Below, one piece after another: positions 44,253 through 54,611 of a stretch of DNA of 64,000 nucleotides. Numbering within the stretch: position 1 is the stretch's first letter; each line of letters begins with the position of its first letter. This DNA comes from Neobacillus cucumis (GTDB taxonomy: Bacteria > Bacillota > Bacilli > Bacillales_B > DSM-18226): NCBI RefSeq assembly GCF_016107705.1, contig NZ_JAEHGC010000001.1, positions 558,001 through 622,000 of the forward strand. The letters are read 5' to 3'. The notes under the pieces were generated by a model, which saw nothing but the letters and a program-made list of their open reading frames with translations, did no database searches and was not told where the DNA came from. The translations under genes were made by a program, and so were the position numbers.

Positions 44253-46373
44253 TTAACCATTATTTTTATCAGCCGATAAAGCTTTTTGACTTTTCTTAGC
44301 CCGTTCCTTCTTTAAATCAAAATAAGCATCTAGTACTCGGCGGCCAATATAGTTGTTTACACTTGGTCCGCTATTTCCTTGGTAAACCCATGGAACTAAA
44401 ACAGCCATAGCGACCTCAGGGTTATTAGATGGAGCAAAACTCACAAGACTTAAGTTCATCACCTCAGGAGGGATTTTTCCAAATTTCTGACGGTCAGGTC
44501 CATCGTAAAATGCTTGAGCCGTTCCAGTTTTCCCTGCAGGACTGTAATCAGCACCTTTAAAATAACTGTAAGCTGTACCTCCTGTTGTTTGCATGACCAT
44601 TCTAAATCCTTCTTTTACACGATTAATCCACGAATCCTTTTCATCTATCCGATTTAATATTTTCGGTTGAATTTCTTGAACAATCGGCCCCAATTGATTT
44701 TTTTCCATAATTGGTTCACGTATTTCTTTTACAAGATGCGGCTGTACGCGGTACCCACCATTAGCAATAGTAGAGATATACTGAGCAAGCTGCATAGTGG
44801 TATACGTATCAAACTGACCAATTGCAAGGTCAAGAAGGTTACCTGGCTGTCTTACAATCCCCTTAAACCCTGCACTTTCATTAGGGAGATCGATACCCGT
44901 CATAGATCCTAAGCCAAATTGATTAAAGGATTGCCGAATTGTATTAACTTTTGTTAAGTCCAATGGCAACGGCTGCCCGGGAGCATAATGTCCCCCAGCC
45001 ATGGCAATAACAGTTTTCCACATATAGACGTTGGAAGAAACTTGAAGTGCTTGTAAATCATTAATCCACCCAAAGGTTTTCCATGAAGCTTTAATTGGCG
45101 TGCTGGCAATTCTTAATGGTTCATCTAGTTGCATTGACCCGGGATGAATCGCACCAGTTTTATATCCAGTTAACACCGTAGCACCCTTTACTGCAGAACC
45201 AACGTTATAAGATGTTGTTATATTTCCTAGAGCAAAATCTCTCATTACCGCTCTACCGGTTTTCTCATCGTGGGCAATTTGTTTACCGGCCATGGTTAAA
45301 ACCTCACCAGTATGCGGATCCATCAAAACAACAAAGGCACGGTCCAGTAATCCGGTTCTCGGATAGGCTTTTGCTTTCCAAAGTTCTTCTTCAATGATTT
45401 TTTCAACTTTAAGCTGCAAATCCATGTCGATGGTTAAAACGAGGTCTTTGCCGCGTTTACCTTGCGAAAGAAGCTCTGTAGATAAAACATTTCCAGATTT
45501 ATCGGTCTGGTTTTTCACTTTAGCCTTTTGACCATGAAGTACATCTTCATATTCGGCTTCAATATAACTTTTTCCCACTCGGTCGTTTCGGCTGTAATCC
45601 CGGGCGAGATACTCATCAATCTGTTCCTTAGGAATACCTTCCTCAGAAGAAGTGACATTGCCTAAGACTGTTCTTAACGTTTTCCCAAATGGATATTTGC
45701 GATCCCAATCGGTTGTCGTATCTACACCAGGTAGATTCTCCAAATTCTCACTTACGACCGCAAACTCTTTGTCTGATACCTTTTTATTTTTCACAATTTG
45801 CGGTGTTAAAGCATAACCGCTGTTAAATTGCCGATAAATCGCCAATGTTTTTAGATCTTCATTCGAAAAACTGCTGAGGTCTTTAGCAGTGATTCTTTCT
45901 AATTGTAATTTATAAAGATCCTTATCATCCAATTTTTTCTGTTCAAATAATGCCCATTCTTTTTTTGTTATTTTTTCTTTCGCCTTTTCTGGATTCTTGA
46001 TCATCCAAAAATCCTTCTTATCACGGTCACGAATTTTAGACGTATCCACTTTAATTAATCTAGCCAGCTTTTCAGCTGTTTGGATCATTTCTTCTTGGTT
46101 TGTATTTTGATATTTCGTATAGGTGATCGCATTTAATGGCTTGTTATCAACAATAACCTTCCCATTTCGATCAAACATTTTACCGCGGGGGACAGGATTA
46201 TTGACTGTAATATCTTCCGTCCGCTGAATTTCCCGTTTAAAATCGTCCCCATAGACAATTTGGACTACACCAAGACGCAGGATTAGTATAGAAAAAAGTA
46301 AAAATACCACAAAGAATAACATATTTAACCGAAAGGGAACATGTGTCTTCTTCTTTTTCTTTTTTTGATTCAA
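44253..46373 (-). CDS. pbpA: Class B penicillin-binding protein (PBP2A, rod-shape transpeptidase)
   Basis: A 706-residue membrane-anchored transpeptidase: basic cytoplasmic tail, one transmembrane helix (~residues 17-37), a pedestal/dimerisation region, then the catalytic domain. The active-site motifs are SAVKG (SxxK), SSNVYM (SxN) and KTGTAQAF (KTG). PbpA works with the rod complex in lateral wall growth. A TTG start at 46373 with GGAAGTGAG. It lies between pst and yqgE as in B. subtilis. Confidence 0.92.
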   Translation of the reverse strand: MNQKKKKKKTHVPFRLNMLFFVVFLLFSILILRLGVVQIVYGDDFKREIQRTEDITVNNPVPRGKMFDRNGKVIVDNKPLNAITYTKYQNTNQEEMIQTAEKLARLIKVDTSKIRDRDKKDFWMIKNPEKAKEKITKKEWALFEQKKLDDKDLYKLQLERITAKDLSSFSNEDLKTLAIYRQFNSGYALTPQIVKNKKVSDKEFAVVSENLENLPGVDTTTDWDRKYPFGKTLRTVLGNVTSSEEGIPKEQIDEYLARDYSRNDRVGKSYIEAEYEDVLHGQKAKVKNQTDKSGNVLSTELLSQGKRGKDLVLTIDMDLQLKVEKIIEEELWKAKAYPRTGLLDRAFVVLMDPHTGEVLTMAGKQIAHDEKTGRAVMRDFALGNITTSYNVGSAVKGATVLTGYKTGAIHPGSMQLDEPLRIASTPIKASWKTFGWINDLQALQVSSNVYMWKTVIAMAGGHYAPGQPLPLDLTKVNTIRQSFNQFGLGSMTGIDLPNESAGFKGIVRQPGNLLDLAIGQFDTYTTMQLAQYISTIANGGYRVQPHLVKEIREPIMEKNQLGPIVQEIQPKILNRIDEKDSWINRVKEGFRMVMQTTGGTAYSYFKGADYSPAGKTGTAQAFYDGPDRQKFGKIPPEVMNLSLVSFAPSNNPEVAMAVLVPWVYQGNSGPSVNNYIGRRVLDAYFDLKKERAKKSQKALSADKNNG

Positions 46374-46504
46374 AATCGATTCTCACTTCCTTATTGCTCA
46401 ACATAACATTCTCTATTTTATAAGAAAAAGCTCACTTTTACTATTATCAACCCTTACCAATTTACAACAATCGACTAAAGTCACAGTTTCTTTATAAAAA
46501 ATGG

Positions 46505-46538
46505 AAAAAGCGATGAGTAAATTTCTTCTCATCGCTTT
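46505..46538 (-). terminator. Terminator of yqgE
   Basis: AAAGCGATGAG (46507-46517) pairs with CTCATCGCTTT (46528-46538), and the stop codon lies within the right arm. Confidence 0.8.
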
Positions 46539-47754
46539 AGGCAGTAGGTATTTGAACTCGTTTGATAAACCAATAAATACATGTATGTCCCGCCCCTAAT
46601 ATTAATAGGAGGATTGGGATACTGTTTTTCTCATTAAACCAAGTAATAGCGGCTAAGAATAACAAAATCGAAACAATTCTGCCAACATTTAAGAAAATTT
46701 CCCGAACAACAATATATTCAATCCTCATTTCAGCTGCTTTCCACCCTGTACCAATGACATCATATGTAGTTGAAATGTATGGTACCAGTAAAAGTGGGTA
46801 AGCAATCGCAATAGTGGCTGCATAAATTAACAGTTTAACGAAATTCACATCCCAAACAATTAACAAGATCGCTAAATAAAGAAGGATGCCGCCAATGAGA
46901 ATCGCTTTTTTTCTGGCTCTTTTTTTAATTAACCTTGAGGCAAAGTAATAGGCAATAAAGGAAATACCGGAATTAAGGAGGCCATAGGTTCCTAAAGCCA
47001 ACTCACTGCCTGTTGAAATGTACACGAATACAGAAATGACAAACAAAAACGTCCCTTCTCTTAAGCCCTGAAAAAAATGAGCATTCGTTACGAGACGCCA
47101 ATTTTCATTTTGTTTTCTTTCCGCCAAAATTCTCGTAAAACAATACTTTCCATGTGCTGGCCTGCGTTTCAAAGAAAAGCTCAAGAAAACGGCGAGAGCA
47201 AATAAACTAAGTGATAAGCCAAAGACAATAGAATAACCAGCAAATTTCTCAAATCGTGTGATAATAATCCCTGCTGCTAGAGGACCAATCATTCCTCCGG
47301 CGGATGATAAAATCCCTAGAAAACCGTTAAAAAAATCTCGAGTTTCCGGCTCTGTTATTTCAAATGTTAAAACATTATAAGCGAGCCAATAAAACCCGTA
47401 GCCAATCCCCAAAAGGCTTCCCAAAAGAAGAAGATAGGTTGATGCGTGTTTTCCGGCTACTAAAACAGTAACATAAAAGAATGTCAGAAAGATTACACCA
47501 ATTCTAAGAACAATGACTCGGTCAATTTTCTTCGCCCATTTTCCGGCTAAAATAAACGTCAATGGCTGAAGGACAACAATTGATAGGTTGTACAATGCCA
47601 AGTCAGAATATTGTCCTGTTTGCTTCCATAAGTAAATGTTCACAAATGTGTTGGAAAGAGCAACGCTTAAAGAATATAGCCCACCAATTAACAGCAATAA
47701 TGTGAGATCCTTTGTTAGTTCTACTTCACCCAAAAACTTAAATTTTTTTGCCAT
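46537..47754 (-). CDS. yqgE: Major facilitator superfamily transporter YqgE
   Basis: A 405-residue MFS protein with about twelve transmembrane helices. The short loop KWAKKIDRVIVLRIG is the motif-A position. The N-terminal FLGEVELTKDLTLLLLIGGL and position between pbpA and sodA match YqgE. Substrate unknown; no drug-resistance motif is specific enough to infer one. AAAAAGGGGAG precedes the ATG. Confidence 0.85.
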   Translation of the reverse strand: MAKKFKFLGEVELTKDLTLLLLIGGLYSLSVALSNTFVNIYLWKQTGQYSDLALYNLSIVVLQPLTFILAGKWAKKIDRVIVLRIGVIFLTFFYVTVLVAGKHASTYLLLLGSLLGIGYGFYWLAYNVLTFEITEPETRDFFNGFLGILSSAGGMIGPLAAGIIITRFEKFAGYSIVFGLSLSLFALAVFLSFSLKRRPAHGKYCFTRILAERKQNENWRLVTNAHFFQGLREGTFLFVISVFVYISTGSELALGTYGLLNSGISFIAYYFASRLIKKRARKKAILIGGILLYLAILLIVWDVNFVKLLIYAATIAIAYPLLLVPYISTTYDVIGTGWKAAEMRIEYIVVREIFLNVGRIVSILLFLAAITWFNEKNSIPILLLILGAGHTCIYWFIKRVQIPTA

Positions 47755-47830
47755 AAAGACTCCCCTTTTTCATAAGGGTAGTCTTTAACAAGCAAGATTT
47801 TCTTATTCACCTTTCTGTAAACAATTCCAT

Positions 47831-47862
47831 AAAAAAAGACAGCAAAGATAGCTGTCTTTTTT
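47831..47862 (-). terminator. Terminator of sodA
   Basis: AAAAAGACAGC (47833-47843) pairs with GCTGTCTTTTT (47851-47861). Confidence 0.88.
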
Positions 47863-47872
47863 CAATACATAA

Positions 47873-48481
47873 TTATTTCGCTGCGCTGTAACGCTTCGAT
47901 ACTTCATCCCAGTTTACTACATTCCAGAATGCACCGATGTAGTCAGGGCGTTTGTTTTGATATTTTAAGTAGTAAGCATGCTCCCAAACATCAAGACCAA
48001 GGATTGGAGTTTTACCTTCCATTAATGGAGAGTCTTGGTTAGGAGTACTTGTAACTTCTAATTCTCCGTTATTTACAGCCAACCAAGCCCAGCCGGAACC
48101 GAAACGAGTAGTTGCTGCTTTAGCAAATTCTTCTTTGAAAGCTTCAAGGCTGCCAAATTTGCTGTTGATGGCATCAGCTAGTTCACCAGATGGTGCACCG
48201 CCGCCGTTTGGTGAAAGAATTGTCCAGAATAAAGAGTGGTTTGCATGTCCGCCGCCATTGTTGCGTACAGCAGTACGTGCAGCTTCAGGAACTGCATCTA
48301 AGTTAGAGATTACTTCTTCAACAGACTTAGATAATAACTCTTCATTTCCTGCTAAAGCGTTGTTTAAATTGGTAACATAAGTATTGTGGTGTCTAGTGTG
48401 GTGAATGTTCATTGTTTCTTTGTCGATGTGTGGTTCAAGTGCATCTTCTGCATAAGGTAATTGCGGTAATTCGAATGCCAT
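47873..48481 (-). CDS. sodA: Manganese superoxide dismutase
   Basis: A 202-residue cytosolic enzyme converting superoxide to oxygen and peroxide. Metal ligands sit in [19 protein letters not shown] (His), [12 protein letters not shown] (His) and [19 protein letters not shown] (Asp, His). The second-sphere Gly/Gln pattern [10 protein letters not shown] and TPNQDSPL is of the Mn type. AGGAGG precedes the ATG at 48481. It has its own promoter region, divergent from fnr. Confidence 0.96.
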   Translation of the reverse strand: MAFELPQLPYAEDALEPHIDKETMNIHHTRHHNTYVTNLNNALAGNEELLSKSVEEVISNLDAVPEAARTAVRNNGGGHANHSLFWTILSPNGGGAPSGELADAINSKFGSLEAFKEEFAKAATTRFGSGWAWLAVNNGELEVTSTPNQDSPLMEGKTPILGLDVWEHAYYLKYQNKRPDYIGAFWNVVNWDEVSKRYSAAK

Positions 48482-48723
48482 GTTACATCCTCCTATGTAT
48501 ACGTTTTTATTTTGGGCCTTAGTAAACTAAAATCATAATGATATTAGAATATTTCTAAAGCTTTTCTCCTTAAGATTACCAAATATATTAGCCGGTTTCA
48601 AATGAAATGCCTACGCTAATACCACAAAGATACAATCCCCTGAAAATCAGTTTATATTCACAAAAAAGAAAAATAAAAAAACACATTGATATCCCTAGAA
48701 TTTTTCGAAAAGTTGTCATGATT

Positions 48724-48751
48724 TCAAAAGGTTGTTCTATCAACCTTTTGA
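48724..48751. repeat. Inverted repeat upstream of fnr
   Basis: TCAAAAGGTTG (48724-48734) and CAACCTTTTGA (48741-48751) are perfect 11-bp arms around a 6-nt loop. No T-run follows on either strand, so it is more like an operator or structured leader than a terminator. Confidence 0.7.
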
Positions 48752-48795
48752 GCTAAATGAGAAAAAACTGCCTCCAGTTAATGGAAAACCTCTTA

Positions 48796-48824
48796 TTGAC
48801 AGGATATCCTTTCCGCATTTAAAT
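48796..48824 (+). promoter_or_regulatory. Probable sigma-A promoter of fnr
   Basis: TTGACA (48796-48801), a 17-bp spacer and TTAAAT (48819-48824), about 20 bp before the fnr start codon. Confidence 0.6.
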
Positions 48825-48844
48825 CAAATTGAGGAGTGGAGAAT

Positions 48845-49540
48845 ATGCAAAAATCAAATAGGATGATCTATCAGTTATTACATAATTTTTTTTCAATTAA
48901 TGAGCCCATTCAAAAAGTAAAAGGTGGCACGGTTCTATTTCAAGAAAAAGAGCTTGTAAACTATATATACTTAATCGTTAAAGGAAGTATCGCTATTGGG
49001 AGGGTTCATGAAAGCGGCAAGGACTTCACTCTAAAGATTTTAAGTCATCATGAAATTCTGGTAGAGTATCAGCTTTTTTCTAAAAACCCCTATTATCAAT
49101 TTAACGCAAAAACACTCACAGACTGCGAACTAATCATGATTAATAAGGAGCAATTTGAAGAGTTTGTTTCCCTAGATCCAGATGCCACGAATGCTCTTCT
49201 CGCTTGGATGAGCGTCAGTTATATCAAGGCCCAAATAAAATGCATGGATTTAATTATGAATGGAAAAAAGGGCGGCTTATATTCAATTTTAATTCGTCTT
49301 TGCAATTCCTACGGGGTTGCAACTCCTGATGGAATTCTCATCGACATCCCCATAACCCATCAGGAGCTCGCCAATTTAACGTTTGGAACACGGGAAGTCA
49401 TTCAACGATTATTAAAAGATTTGCGAAAAAAAGAAATCATTTCATATGATCAGCAAAAATTCATTATCAAAAAATTAAGTTACCTGAAACAAGAAGTCGA
49501 CTGCCAGAATTGTAAACATGAAATTTGCGGCCTTAATTAA
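48845..49540 (+). CDS. fnr: Fnr-type oxygen-sensing Crp-family regulator
   Basis: ~231 residues: a cyclic-nucleotide-like beta-roll (~residues 20-115), dimer helix, and winged helix with recognition region TFGTREVIQRLLKDLRKK. The C-terminus has DCQNCKHEICGLN, i.e. C-x2-C-x4-C, and an Asp in KCMDLIMNGKKGGLYS. This matches the Bacillus-type Fnr, where three C-terminal Cys and one Asp hold a [4Fe-4S] cluster. It likely activates anaerobic genes. The ATG at 48845 has GAGGAG; the GTG three codons earlier overlaps it. Confidence 0.87.
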   Translation: MQKSNRMIYQLLHNFFSINEPIQKVKGGTVLFQEKELVNYIYLIVKGSIAIGRVHESGKDFTLKILSHHEILVEYQLFSKNPYYQFNAKTLTDCELIMINKEQFEEFVSLDPDATNALLAWMSVSYIKAQIKCMDLIMNGKKGGLYSILIRLCNSYGVATPDGILIDIPITHQELANLTFGTREVIQRLLKDLRKKEIISYDQQKFIIKKLSYLKQEVDCQNCKHEICGLN

Positions 49541-49639
49541 GCGGGGAATTTTCAATTACCTTTGTTAACTTGATCATTCTTGTATATAACGCTCTAAGCG
49601 GCTACAATAGAATGGTGAATCAATGTAAAGGTGGTCATT

Positions 49640-50413
49640 ATGAATATTTTTAAACAATTTTATAAAAGTTTATATTCCCCTAAGGATATAGCCCTTTTTC
49701 GGTTTCAGGGTATTGGAAAAACTATCTTATATGTATTTTTCCTTACTTTCATTTCTATTCTCCCGTCTGTCTATTATTTAAGTACTTCCCTTGCAAACGG
49801 AATTGACACGGCAAAGACTGTTATTAAAGATGAAATCCCTTCATTTGAAATTAAGAACGGTAAACTTGATGCAGATACGAAAGTTCCCATTACCATCAAT
49901 AAAAATCAATTCACCATCATGCTTGATCCGACTGGAGCTGTCTCTGAACAGGATGTTGCCGATGAGGAAAATGCCTTTGCCTTATTAAAGGATGAGTTTG
50001 TATTAGCCTCCGGCGGAGAAGTCCAAACCTATCCTTATTCAATGCTTCAAGGATTACACGTAACTCAAAATGATTTAATGGACTTCATTCAAGCTTTAGA
50101 TGATATGAAAACGATTATTATTCCAATCGCGGCTCTTCTAATTTATTTATTTTCAAGTGCGGCAAGTTTTATTGAGGTCTCCGTTTTAGCCTTTATTGGA
50201 TTAGCATTAAAAAACCTTTTGGGAAGAAAATTAAATTACCGGCATTTATGGAGAATGGCTGCTTATAGTGAAACATTGCCGACCATATTCTTCACCATTA
50301 TGGCTGCATTAAAAACCACTGTACCAAACAGCTTTTTAATTAACTGGTTTGTCATCATCATTGTCTTATATTTAGCAATCAATGAAACACCAAAACCGAA
50401 AAAAATCGACTAA
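49640..50413 (+). CDS. yqgB: DUF1189 membrane protein YqgB
   Basis: ~257 residues. The N-terminal FYKSLYSPKDIALFRFQGIG is the DUF1189 signature. One transmembrane helix near residue 30 is followed by a ~100-residue external domain and three or four C-terminal helices. Function unknown; in B. subtilis it is YqgB. The ATG at 49640 has AAAGGTGG. Confidence 0.82.
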   Translation: MNIFKQFYKSLYSPKDIALFRFQGIGKTILYVFFLTFISILPSVYYLSTSLANGIDTAKTVIKDEIPSFEIKNGKLDADTKVPITINKNQFTIMLDPTGAVSEQDVADEENAFALLKDEFVLASGGEVQTYPYSMLQGLHVTQNDLMDFIQALDDMKTIIIPIAALLIYLFSSAASFIEVSVLAFIGLALKNLLGRKLNYRHLWRMAAYSETLPTIFFTIMAALKTTVPNSFLINWFVIIIVLYLAINETPKPKKID

Positions 50414-50438
50414 ACACGCCATTTTTGGTGTGTTTTTT
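50413..50438 (+). terminator. Terminator of yqgB
   Basis: AACACGCC (50413-50420) pairs with GGTGTGTT (50427-50434), followed by TTTT; it starts at the stop codon. Confidence 0.8.
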
Positions 50439-50500
50439 GGTCTATTTAAAAGTGGACAAGCATAAAAATGTACAAACTTTCCTTTTGGAGGTCTGTACAT

Positions 50501-50830
50501 ATGAAAAAATTATTAGGTCTAGTGATTACTGCTTTGATTATATATGTTATATACATTGACTTAACGATTGGTACCCTGCCAAGCGATTCGATTCAAACAG
50601 TCGAGGCAAAGGTTGAACCTAATTCACAAAAAAAATCAGCTATCCCTTCTTTTGAAGCAACCGTTGAACCAGGTGAAACGGTTATATCCATTGTTGAACA
50701 TCAATTAAAGAAGCCGCTGCCCGTGTCGATCACCGAATTAGTAAAAGATTTCCAACTTTTAAATCCTGGATATTCACCTGAAAAAATTCAAGTTGGGGCC
50801 ACCTATCAATTTCCTGATTACTCGAATTAA
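50501..50830 (+). CDS. yqfZ: LysM-type small exported/anchored protein YqfZ
   Basis: A 109-residue protein: N-terminal hydrophobic anchor (MKKLLGLVITALIIYVIYID), a linker, and a LysM-like domain (ATVEPGETVISIVEHQLKKP, then LNPGYSPEKIQVGATYQFP). The domain would bind peptidoglycan or spore wall. It lies just upstream of ispG as yqfZ does in B. subtilis. The ATG at 50501 has TTTGGAGG; upstream in-frame codons lack a site. Confidence 0.8.
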   Translation: MKKLLGLVITALIIYVIYIDLTIGTLPSDSIQTVEAKVEPNSQKKSAIPSFEATVEPGETVISIVEHQLKKPLPVSITELVKDFQLLNPGYSPEKIQVGATYQFPDYSN

Positions 50831-50962
50831 TCAGGTTCTGATTAATCTAAGTAATCGGGATAAAACCGTTTGTCTTGTCAAGATTAGTAAATGACTGATA
50901 AAATAAGTTGATTTGATTATTTACCTTTTATTCGAATTCCAATTTAAAGGAGCGAATTCCAC

Positions 50963-52072
50963 GTGAGTGAAATTATACATCGTACGAAAACCCGGCCAAT
51001 TAAAGTCGGTAATTTAACGATTGGCGGAAACAATGAAATCATTATACAAAGTATGACAACCACTAAAACGCATGATGTTGAAGCTACTGTAGCCGAAATC
51101 AAGCGACTAGAGGAAGCTGGATGTCAAATTGTCAGGGTAGCTTGTCCGGATGAGCGTGCTGCAAATGCTATTTCTGAAATTAAAAAAAGAATCAATATTC
51201 CGCTTGTAGTTGACATCCATTTTGATTATAAATTGGCATTAAAAGCGATTGAAGGCGGAGCAGATAAAATCCGTATCAATCCCGGTAATATTGGAAAACG
51301 AGAAAAAGTTGAAGCTGTTGTAAAAGCGGCAAAAGAACGCGGGATTCCAATCCGTATCGGTGTGAACGCCGGTTCTCTTGAAAAACGAATCATTGAAAAA
51401 TACGGCTATCCAACTGCTGATGGAATGGTCGAAAGCGCCCTTCATCATATCAAAATTCTTGAAGATCTCGATTTCCACGACATCATTGTTTCCATGAAAG
51501 CATCTGATGTCAATCTTGCAATTGAAGCATATGAAAAAGCGGCTCGTGCTTTTGATTATCCACTTCATTTGGGGATTACAGAATCGGGGACGCTCTTTTC
51601 CGGAACAGTGAAAAGCGCAGCTGGATTAGGAGCAATCATCAACAAAGGGATTGGAAACACCCTTCGAGTATCTTTAAGTGCGGACCCTGTTGAAGAAGTC
51701 AAAGTAGCACGAGAACTTTTAAAGGTATTTGGACTTTCCTCCAATGCCGCAACACTCATTTCATGTCCTACATGTGGACGGATTGAAATCGACTTAATTA
51801 GTATTGCTAATGAAGTGGAAGAATACATTCAGAACATTAAGGCCCCTATCAAGGTTTCTGTGCTTGGATGTGCTGTCAATGGTCCTGGTGAGGCACGTGA
51901 AGCTGATATCGGGATTGCCGGTGCCCGAGGTGAAGGCCTGTTATTTAGAAAAGGCGAAATCGTCCGTAAAGTTCCGGAGGATCAAATGGTCGAAGAATTA
52001 AAAAAAGAAATAGACCAAGTTGCAGAGGAATATTTCAGGAAAAAAGCTGAAGAAGAAAAAGTAACGAAATAA
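50963..52072 (+). CDS. ispG: 4-hydroxy-3-methylbut-2-enyl-diphosphate synthase IspG
   Basis: A 369-residue iron-sulfur enzyme of the MEP isoprenoid pathway, converting MEcPP to HMBPP. The TIM-barrel N-domain begins [17 protein letters not shown] with [14 protein letters not shown]. The [4Fe-4S] ligands are in [14 protein letters not shown] (two Cys) and [11 protein letters not shown] (Cys, plus the following Glu). AAAGGAGCG precedes the start at 50963. IspH, the next pathway enzyme, is encoded 7 kb downstream. Confidence 0.96.
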   Translation: MSEIIHRTKTRPIKVGNLTIGGNNEIIIQSMTTTKTHDVEATVAEIKRLEEAGCQIVRVACPDERAANAISEIKKRINIPLVVDIHFDYKLALKAIEGGADKIRINPGNIGKREKVEAVVKAAKERGIPIRIGVNAGSLEKRIIEKYGYPTADGMVESALHHIKILEDLDFHDIIVSMKASDVNLAIEAYEKAARAFDYPLHLGITESGTLFSGTVKSAAGLGAIINKGIGNTLRVSLSADPVEEVKVARELLKVFGLSSNAATLISCPTCGRIEIDLISIANEVEEYIQNIKAPIKVSVLGCAVNGPGEAREADIGIAGARGEGLLFRKGEIVRKVPEDQMVEELKKEIDQVAEEYFRKKAEEEKVTK

Positions 52073-52074
52073 GA

Positions 52075-52106
52075 AAAAACCCGGTAGTTAAAACTACCGG
52101 GTTTTT
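52075..52106 (+). terminator. Terminator of ispG
   Basis: AAAAACCCGGTAGTT (52075-52089) pairs with AACTACCGGGTTTTT (52092-52106): a very stable hairpin. Confidence 0.9.
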
Positions 52107-52136
52107 TTATCAATTGCCCCTATAGCAGGTTATTGG

Positions 52137-52508
52137 TTAAAAAAATGGGAGGATAAAAATACCGATGATAATCGATACGACACCAATCCCGATTGCCCAT
52201 GCACCGAGACCAGTTGCTCCTCTGCCTCTGGCAATGAATCCTAACACAATACCTGCTGCACCAAAAAGAATCGGCAATACAAACAGAGATAAAATCGATA
52301 GTGCTAATGCAACATAACCAGTACCCGTACCACCCTCTGCCCGGCCTCTAATATCATCATGTTCCCTTCGCCTAGCAACAGGTATAGGTGCAGCAATTTC
52401 TGCTGCCGTTTCTTCTCTATAGTCTGAAGGGTTATTTGGGATGTCTTGTCCAATGTATGCACTTTCGGTATTTTCACGCACCCCAGTGTCTCTATCTTGG
52501 TCTGCCAT
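52137..52508 (-). CDS. yqfX: YqfX family membrane protein (DUF4190-like)
   Basis: A 123-residue protein: a hydrophilic acidic N-half (MADQDRDTGVRENTESAYIG) and two C-terminal transmembrane helices (YVALALSILSLFVLPILFGA and GLGAWAIGIGVVSIIIGIF) joined by a GFIARGRGATG loop. The position after ispG fits B. subtilis YqfX. Unknown function. GTGAGGGATCAAG precedes the ATG. Confidence 0.82.
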   Translation of the reverse strand: MADQDRDTGVRENTESAYIGQDIPNNPSDYREETAAEIAAPIPVARRREHDDIRGRAEGGTGTGYVALALSILSLFVLPILFGAAGIVLGFIARGRGATGLGAWAIGIGVVSIIIGIFILPFF

Positions 52509-52691
52509 CTTGATCCCTCACTTTCAGTTATAGGAGCCTTATTAGTATTTGTTTTCTTTTTCTTTTTAGTTTGTTAATGTTTGTCTGCAATAGGGTTTTT
52601 CTTCAAGTACTTCAAAAATATTTAGCTTTAGTGTGATAACTCTCTTTGGTACAATAAAATAAGATACTAATTAGCAATGTAGGTGACAGCA

Positions 52692-53294
52692 ATGAGAAAA
52701 AAATTTGGCATAGACATTGATGGAACGGTAACAAGTCCTTCTGCGCTTTTACCCTTTATAAACAAAGACTTTGGGTTAAATCTTCACCTTTCCGATATAA
52801 ACCAATACGATTTAACTCCTTTTGTAAATGTTCCGGAAGAGGAATTTTCAAAATGGTTTAGTGAAAACGAACCAAAGATCTATGAGGAATCACCGCTTGC
52901 AGATGGTGCTGACCATATTCTAAATACGTGGAAGGATCAACATCAACTATATTTCATTAGCGCCCGCGGCCCACATTTACTGGAAAATACAAAAAATTGG
53001 TTCAGAAAAAAAGGGTTAACCTACCATAACATTGATTTAATTGGATCACATGATAAAGTTGAGACGGTAAAAAAACATCGGGTCGACATATTTTTTGAGG
53101 ATAAACACGATAATGCTGTGATGATTCATGAAGAATGTCATATCCCGGTTATTTTATTTAATACCCCCTATAACCAAGATCCAATTCCATCTGGAGTGAT
53201 CCGTGTTAACAATTGGTTTGAAGCATTTAAATGGGTTGAACGTTGGTTAAAAACAAATCATGAAGAAAAAAAAGCGATACTTACATCCGTTTAA
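52692..53294 (+). CDS. yqfW: HAD-superfamily nucleotidase-like protein YqfW
   Basis: 200 residues with HAD motifs: GIDIDGTVTSP (nucleophile Asp and general-acid Asp), FISARGPH (motif II), and VDIFFEDKHDNAV (motif IV acidic pair). It belongs to the 5'(3')-nucleotidase-like group (NT5C/YqfW). The natural substrate is unproven. The ATG at 52692 is preferred over the earlier start at 52683, with TAGGTGA before it. Convergent with zur. Confidence 0.85.
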   Translation: MRKKFGIDIDGTVTSPSALLPFINKDFGLNLHLSDINQYDLTPFVNVPEEEFSKWFSENEPKIYEESPLADGADHILNTWKDQHQLYFISARGPHLLENTKNWFRKKGLTYHNIDLIGSHDKVETVKKHRVDIFFEDKHDNAVMIHEECHIPVILFNTPYNQDPIPSGVIRVNNWFEAFKWVERWLKTNHEEKKAILTSV

Positions 53295-53302
53295 TGTACA
53301 AA

Positions 53303-53335
53303 AAAAACAGCTTGTTAAGAAGACAAGCTGTTTTT
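53303..53335. terminator. Bidirectional terminator between yqfW and zur
   Basis: AAAAACAGCTTGT (53303-53315) pairs with ACAAGCTGTTTTT (53323-53335). Confidence 0.88.
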
Positions 53336-53340
53336 TATAG

Positions 53341-53763
53341 TTATTGAATACATTCCGGGCATCTTCCGTAAATTTCAAATTTATGGCCCGATATATCATA
53401 CCCAATTAAATCCTCACTTAACTCATTCATTGGACAAGTTTCAATCTCTTTTGTCTTTCCGCAGTCAAGGCAAATAAAATGATGGTGGTGGCTATGATGT
53501 GAGCAGGTAAAACGAAAATGCTTTTCCCCCGACAATTCCGTCATTTCCAGGATTCCCATTTTTACAAATAAAGAAAGATTGCGGTAGATGGTATCAAAAC
53601 TCAATCCAGGATACCCTTCCTTTAATCGGTCTAACACATCCTTAGCCGTTAAATATTTATCACTATCCGCAAATAATTGCAGCATTTCTTCCCTTTTCCC
53701 TGTGTGCTTAAAACCTTTTTCTTTTAAATATTGTATTGCCTCATTAACGTTCACGTGTTTCAC
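53341..53763 (-). CDS. zur: Zinc uptake regulator Zur (Fur family)
   Basis: A 140-residue Fur-family repressor: winged helix ([28 protein letters not shown]) and a dimer domain with [20 protein letters not shown] plus CPMNE and the final CPECIQ. The two CxxC pairs form the structural zinc site. The His-rich HHSHHHH stretch is notably long. Location directly after znuBC shows it represses its own zinc importer. An AGAGGTGAAAC precedes the ATG. Confidence 0.93.
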   Translation of the reverse strand: MKHVNVNEAIQYLKEKGFKHTGKREEMLQLFADSDKYLTAKDVLDRLKEGYPGLSFDTIYRNLSLFVKMGILEMTELSGEKHFRFTCSHHSHHHHFICLDCGKTKEIETCPMNELSEDLIGYDISGHKFEIYGRCPECIQ

Positions 53764-53765
53764 CT

Positions 53766-54611
53766 CTATTGCACCTGTTTATGAACCGTCATTTTTTTAG
53801 AAAGAATAGAAAAAATTAAAATAAGAACTGCAATCATGACAATCGTTCCACCTGGTGCCAAATCTAAATAATAAGCAGTAAAGAGTCCTCCCATTACAGC
53901 GATTTCCCCAAAGAGCACTGAAAAGAAAATTGTCTGTTTAAACCCCTTGGCAATTCGAATACTTGCGGCAACAGGTAAAGTCATTAACGAGGAAACCAAT
54001 AGAATTCCGACAATCCGCATCGAAGCCGCTATGACAAGTGCGACCATTACGATAAAAATAAAATGAATACTTTTGGCTGCAATTCCAGATGCCTTGGCAT
54101 GCTCTTCATCAAATGATAATAAAAACAATTCTTTATACAATAAAATAATCGCAAGAACAACTAAAAGACAAATAATAAAAATAACCCATAAATCAGTACG
54201 GCTAACAGCAGATACACTGCCAAACAAATAACTAAATAAATCTGTATTGAATCCATTGGCAAGTGAAATAAAGATAACTCCTAGTCCAATCCCACTTGAA
54301 AGGATAATCGGAATCGCTAATTCTTGGTAATGTTTATAAACTCCTCTTAGCTTTTCAATAAATAAGGAGCCGCCCACCGAGAAGGCCATCCCCAAATAAA
54401 GTGGATTTAACCCCGCCATCACCGTGAAGTATTTTTCGATTAAAAGGCTTGCTGCAATTCCTGCCAGTGTAACATGGCTTAAGGCATCGGCAATTAAGGA
54501 AAGTCTTCTTACTACAATGAATACACCTAATAAAGGAGCGAGGAAGCCAATCATGATTCCGGTTAAAAAGGCATTTTGTAAAAATTCATAATGAAAAATT
54601 CCTTGAATCAC
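53766..54611 (-). CDS. znuB: Zinc ABC transporter permease ZnuB
   Basis: A 281-residue ABC-3 family permease with about eight to nine helices. [28 protein letters not shown] and [13 protein letters not shown] (EAA-like loop) are typical. It starts with GTG overlapping the znuC stop as GTGA. The association with zur points to zinc rather than manganese. No solute-binding znuA lies in the window. Confidence 0.9.
   Translation of the reverse strand: MIQGIFHYEFLQNAFLTGIMIGFLAPLLGVFIVVRRLSLIADALSHVTLAGIAASLLIEKYFTVMAGLNPLYLGMAFSVGGSLFIEKLRGVYKHYQELAIPIILSSGIGLGVIFISLANGFNTDLFSYLFGSVSAVSRTDLWVIFIICLLVVLAIILLYKELFLLSFDEEHAKASGIAAKSIHFIFIVMVALVIAASMRIVGILLVSSLMTLPVAASIRIAKGFKQTIFFSVLFGEIAVMGGLFTAYYLDLAPGGTIVMIAVLILIFSILSKKMTVHKQVQ

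Larger units (their letters stand above)
48482..48844. other. Divergent sodA-fnr intergenic region (363 bp)
   Basis: No gene is seen. It holds the sodA leader, an 11-bp-stem inverted repeat (48724-48751) and the fnr promoter (48796-48824). No clear FNR box (TGTGA-N6-TCACA) was found by eye. Confidence 0.6.
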
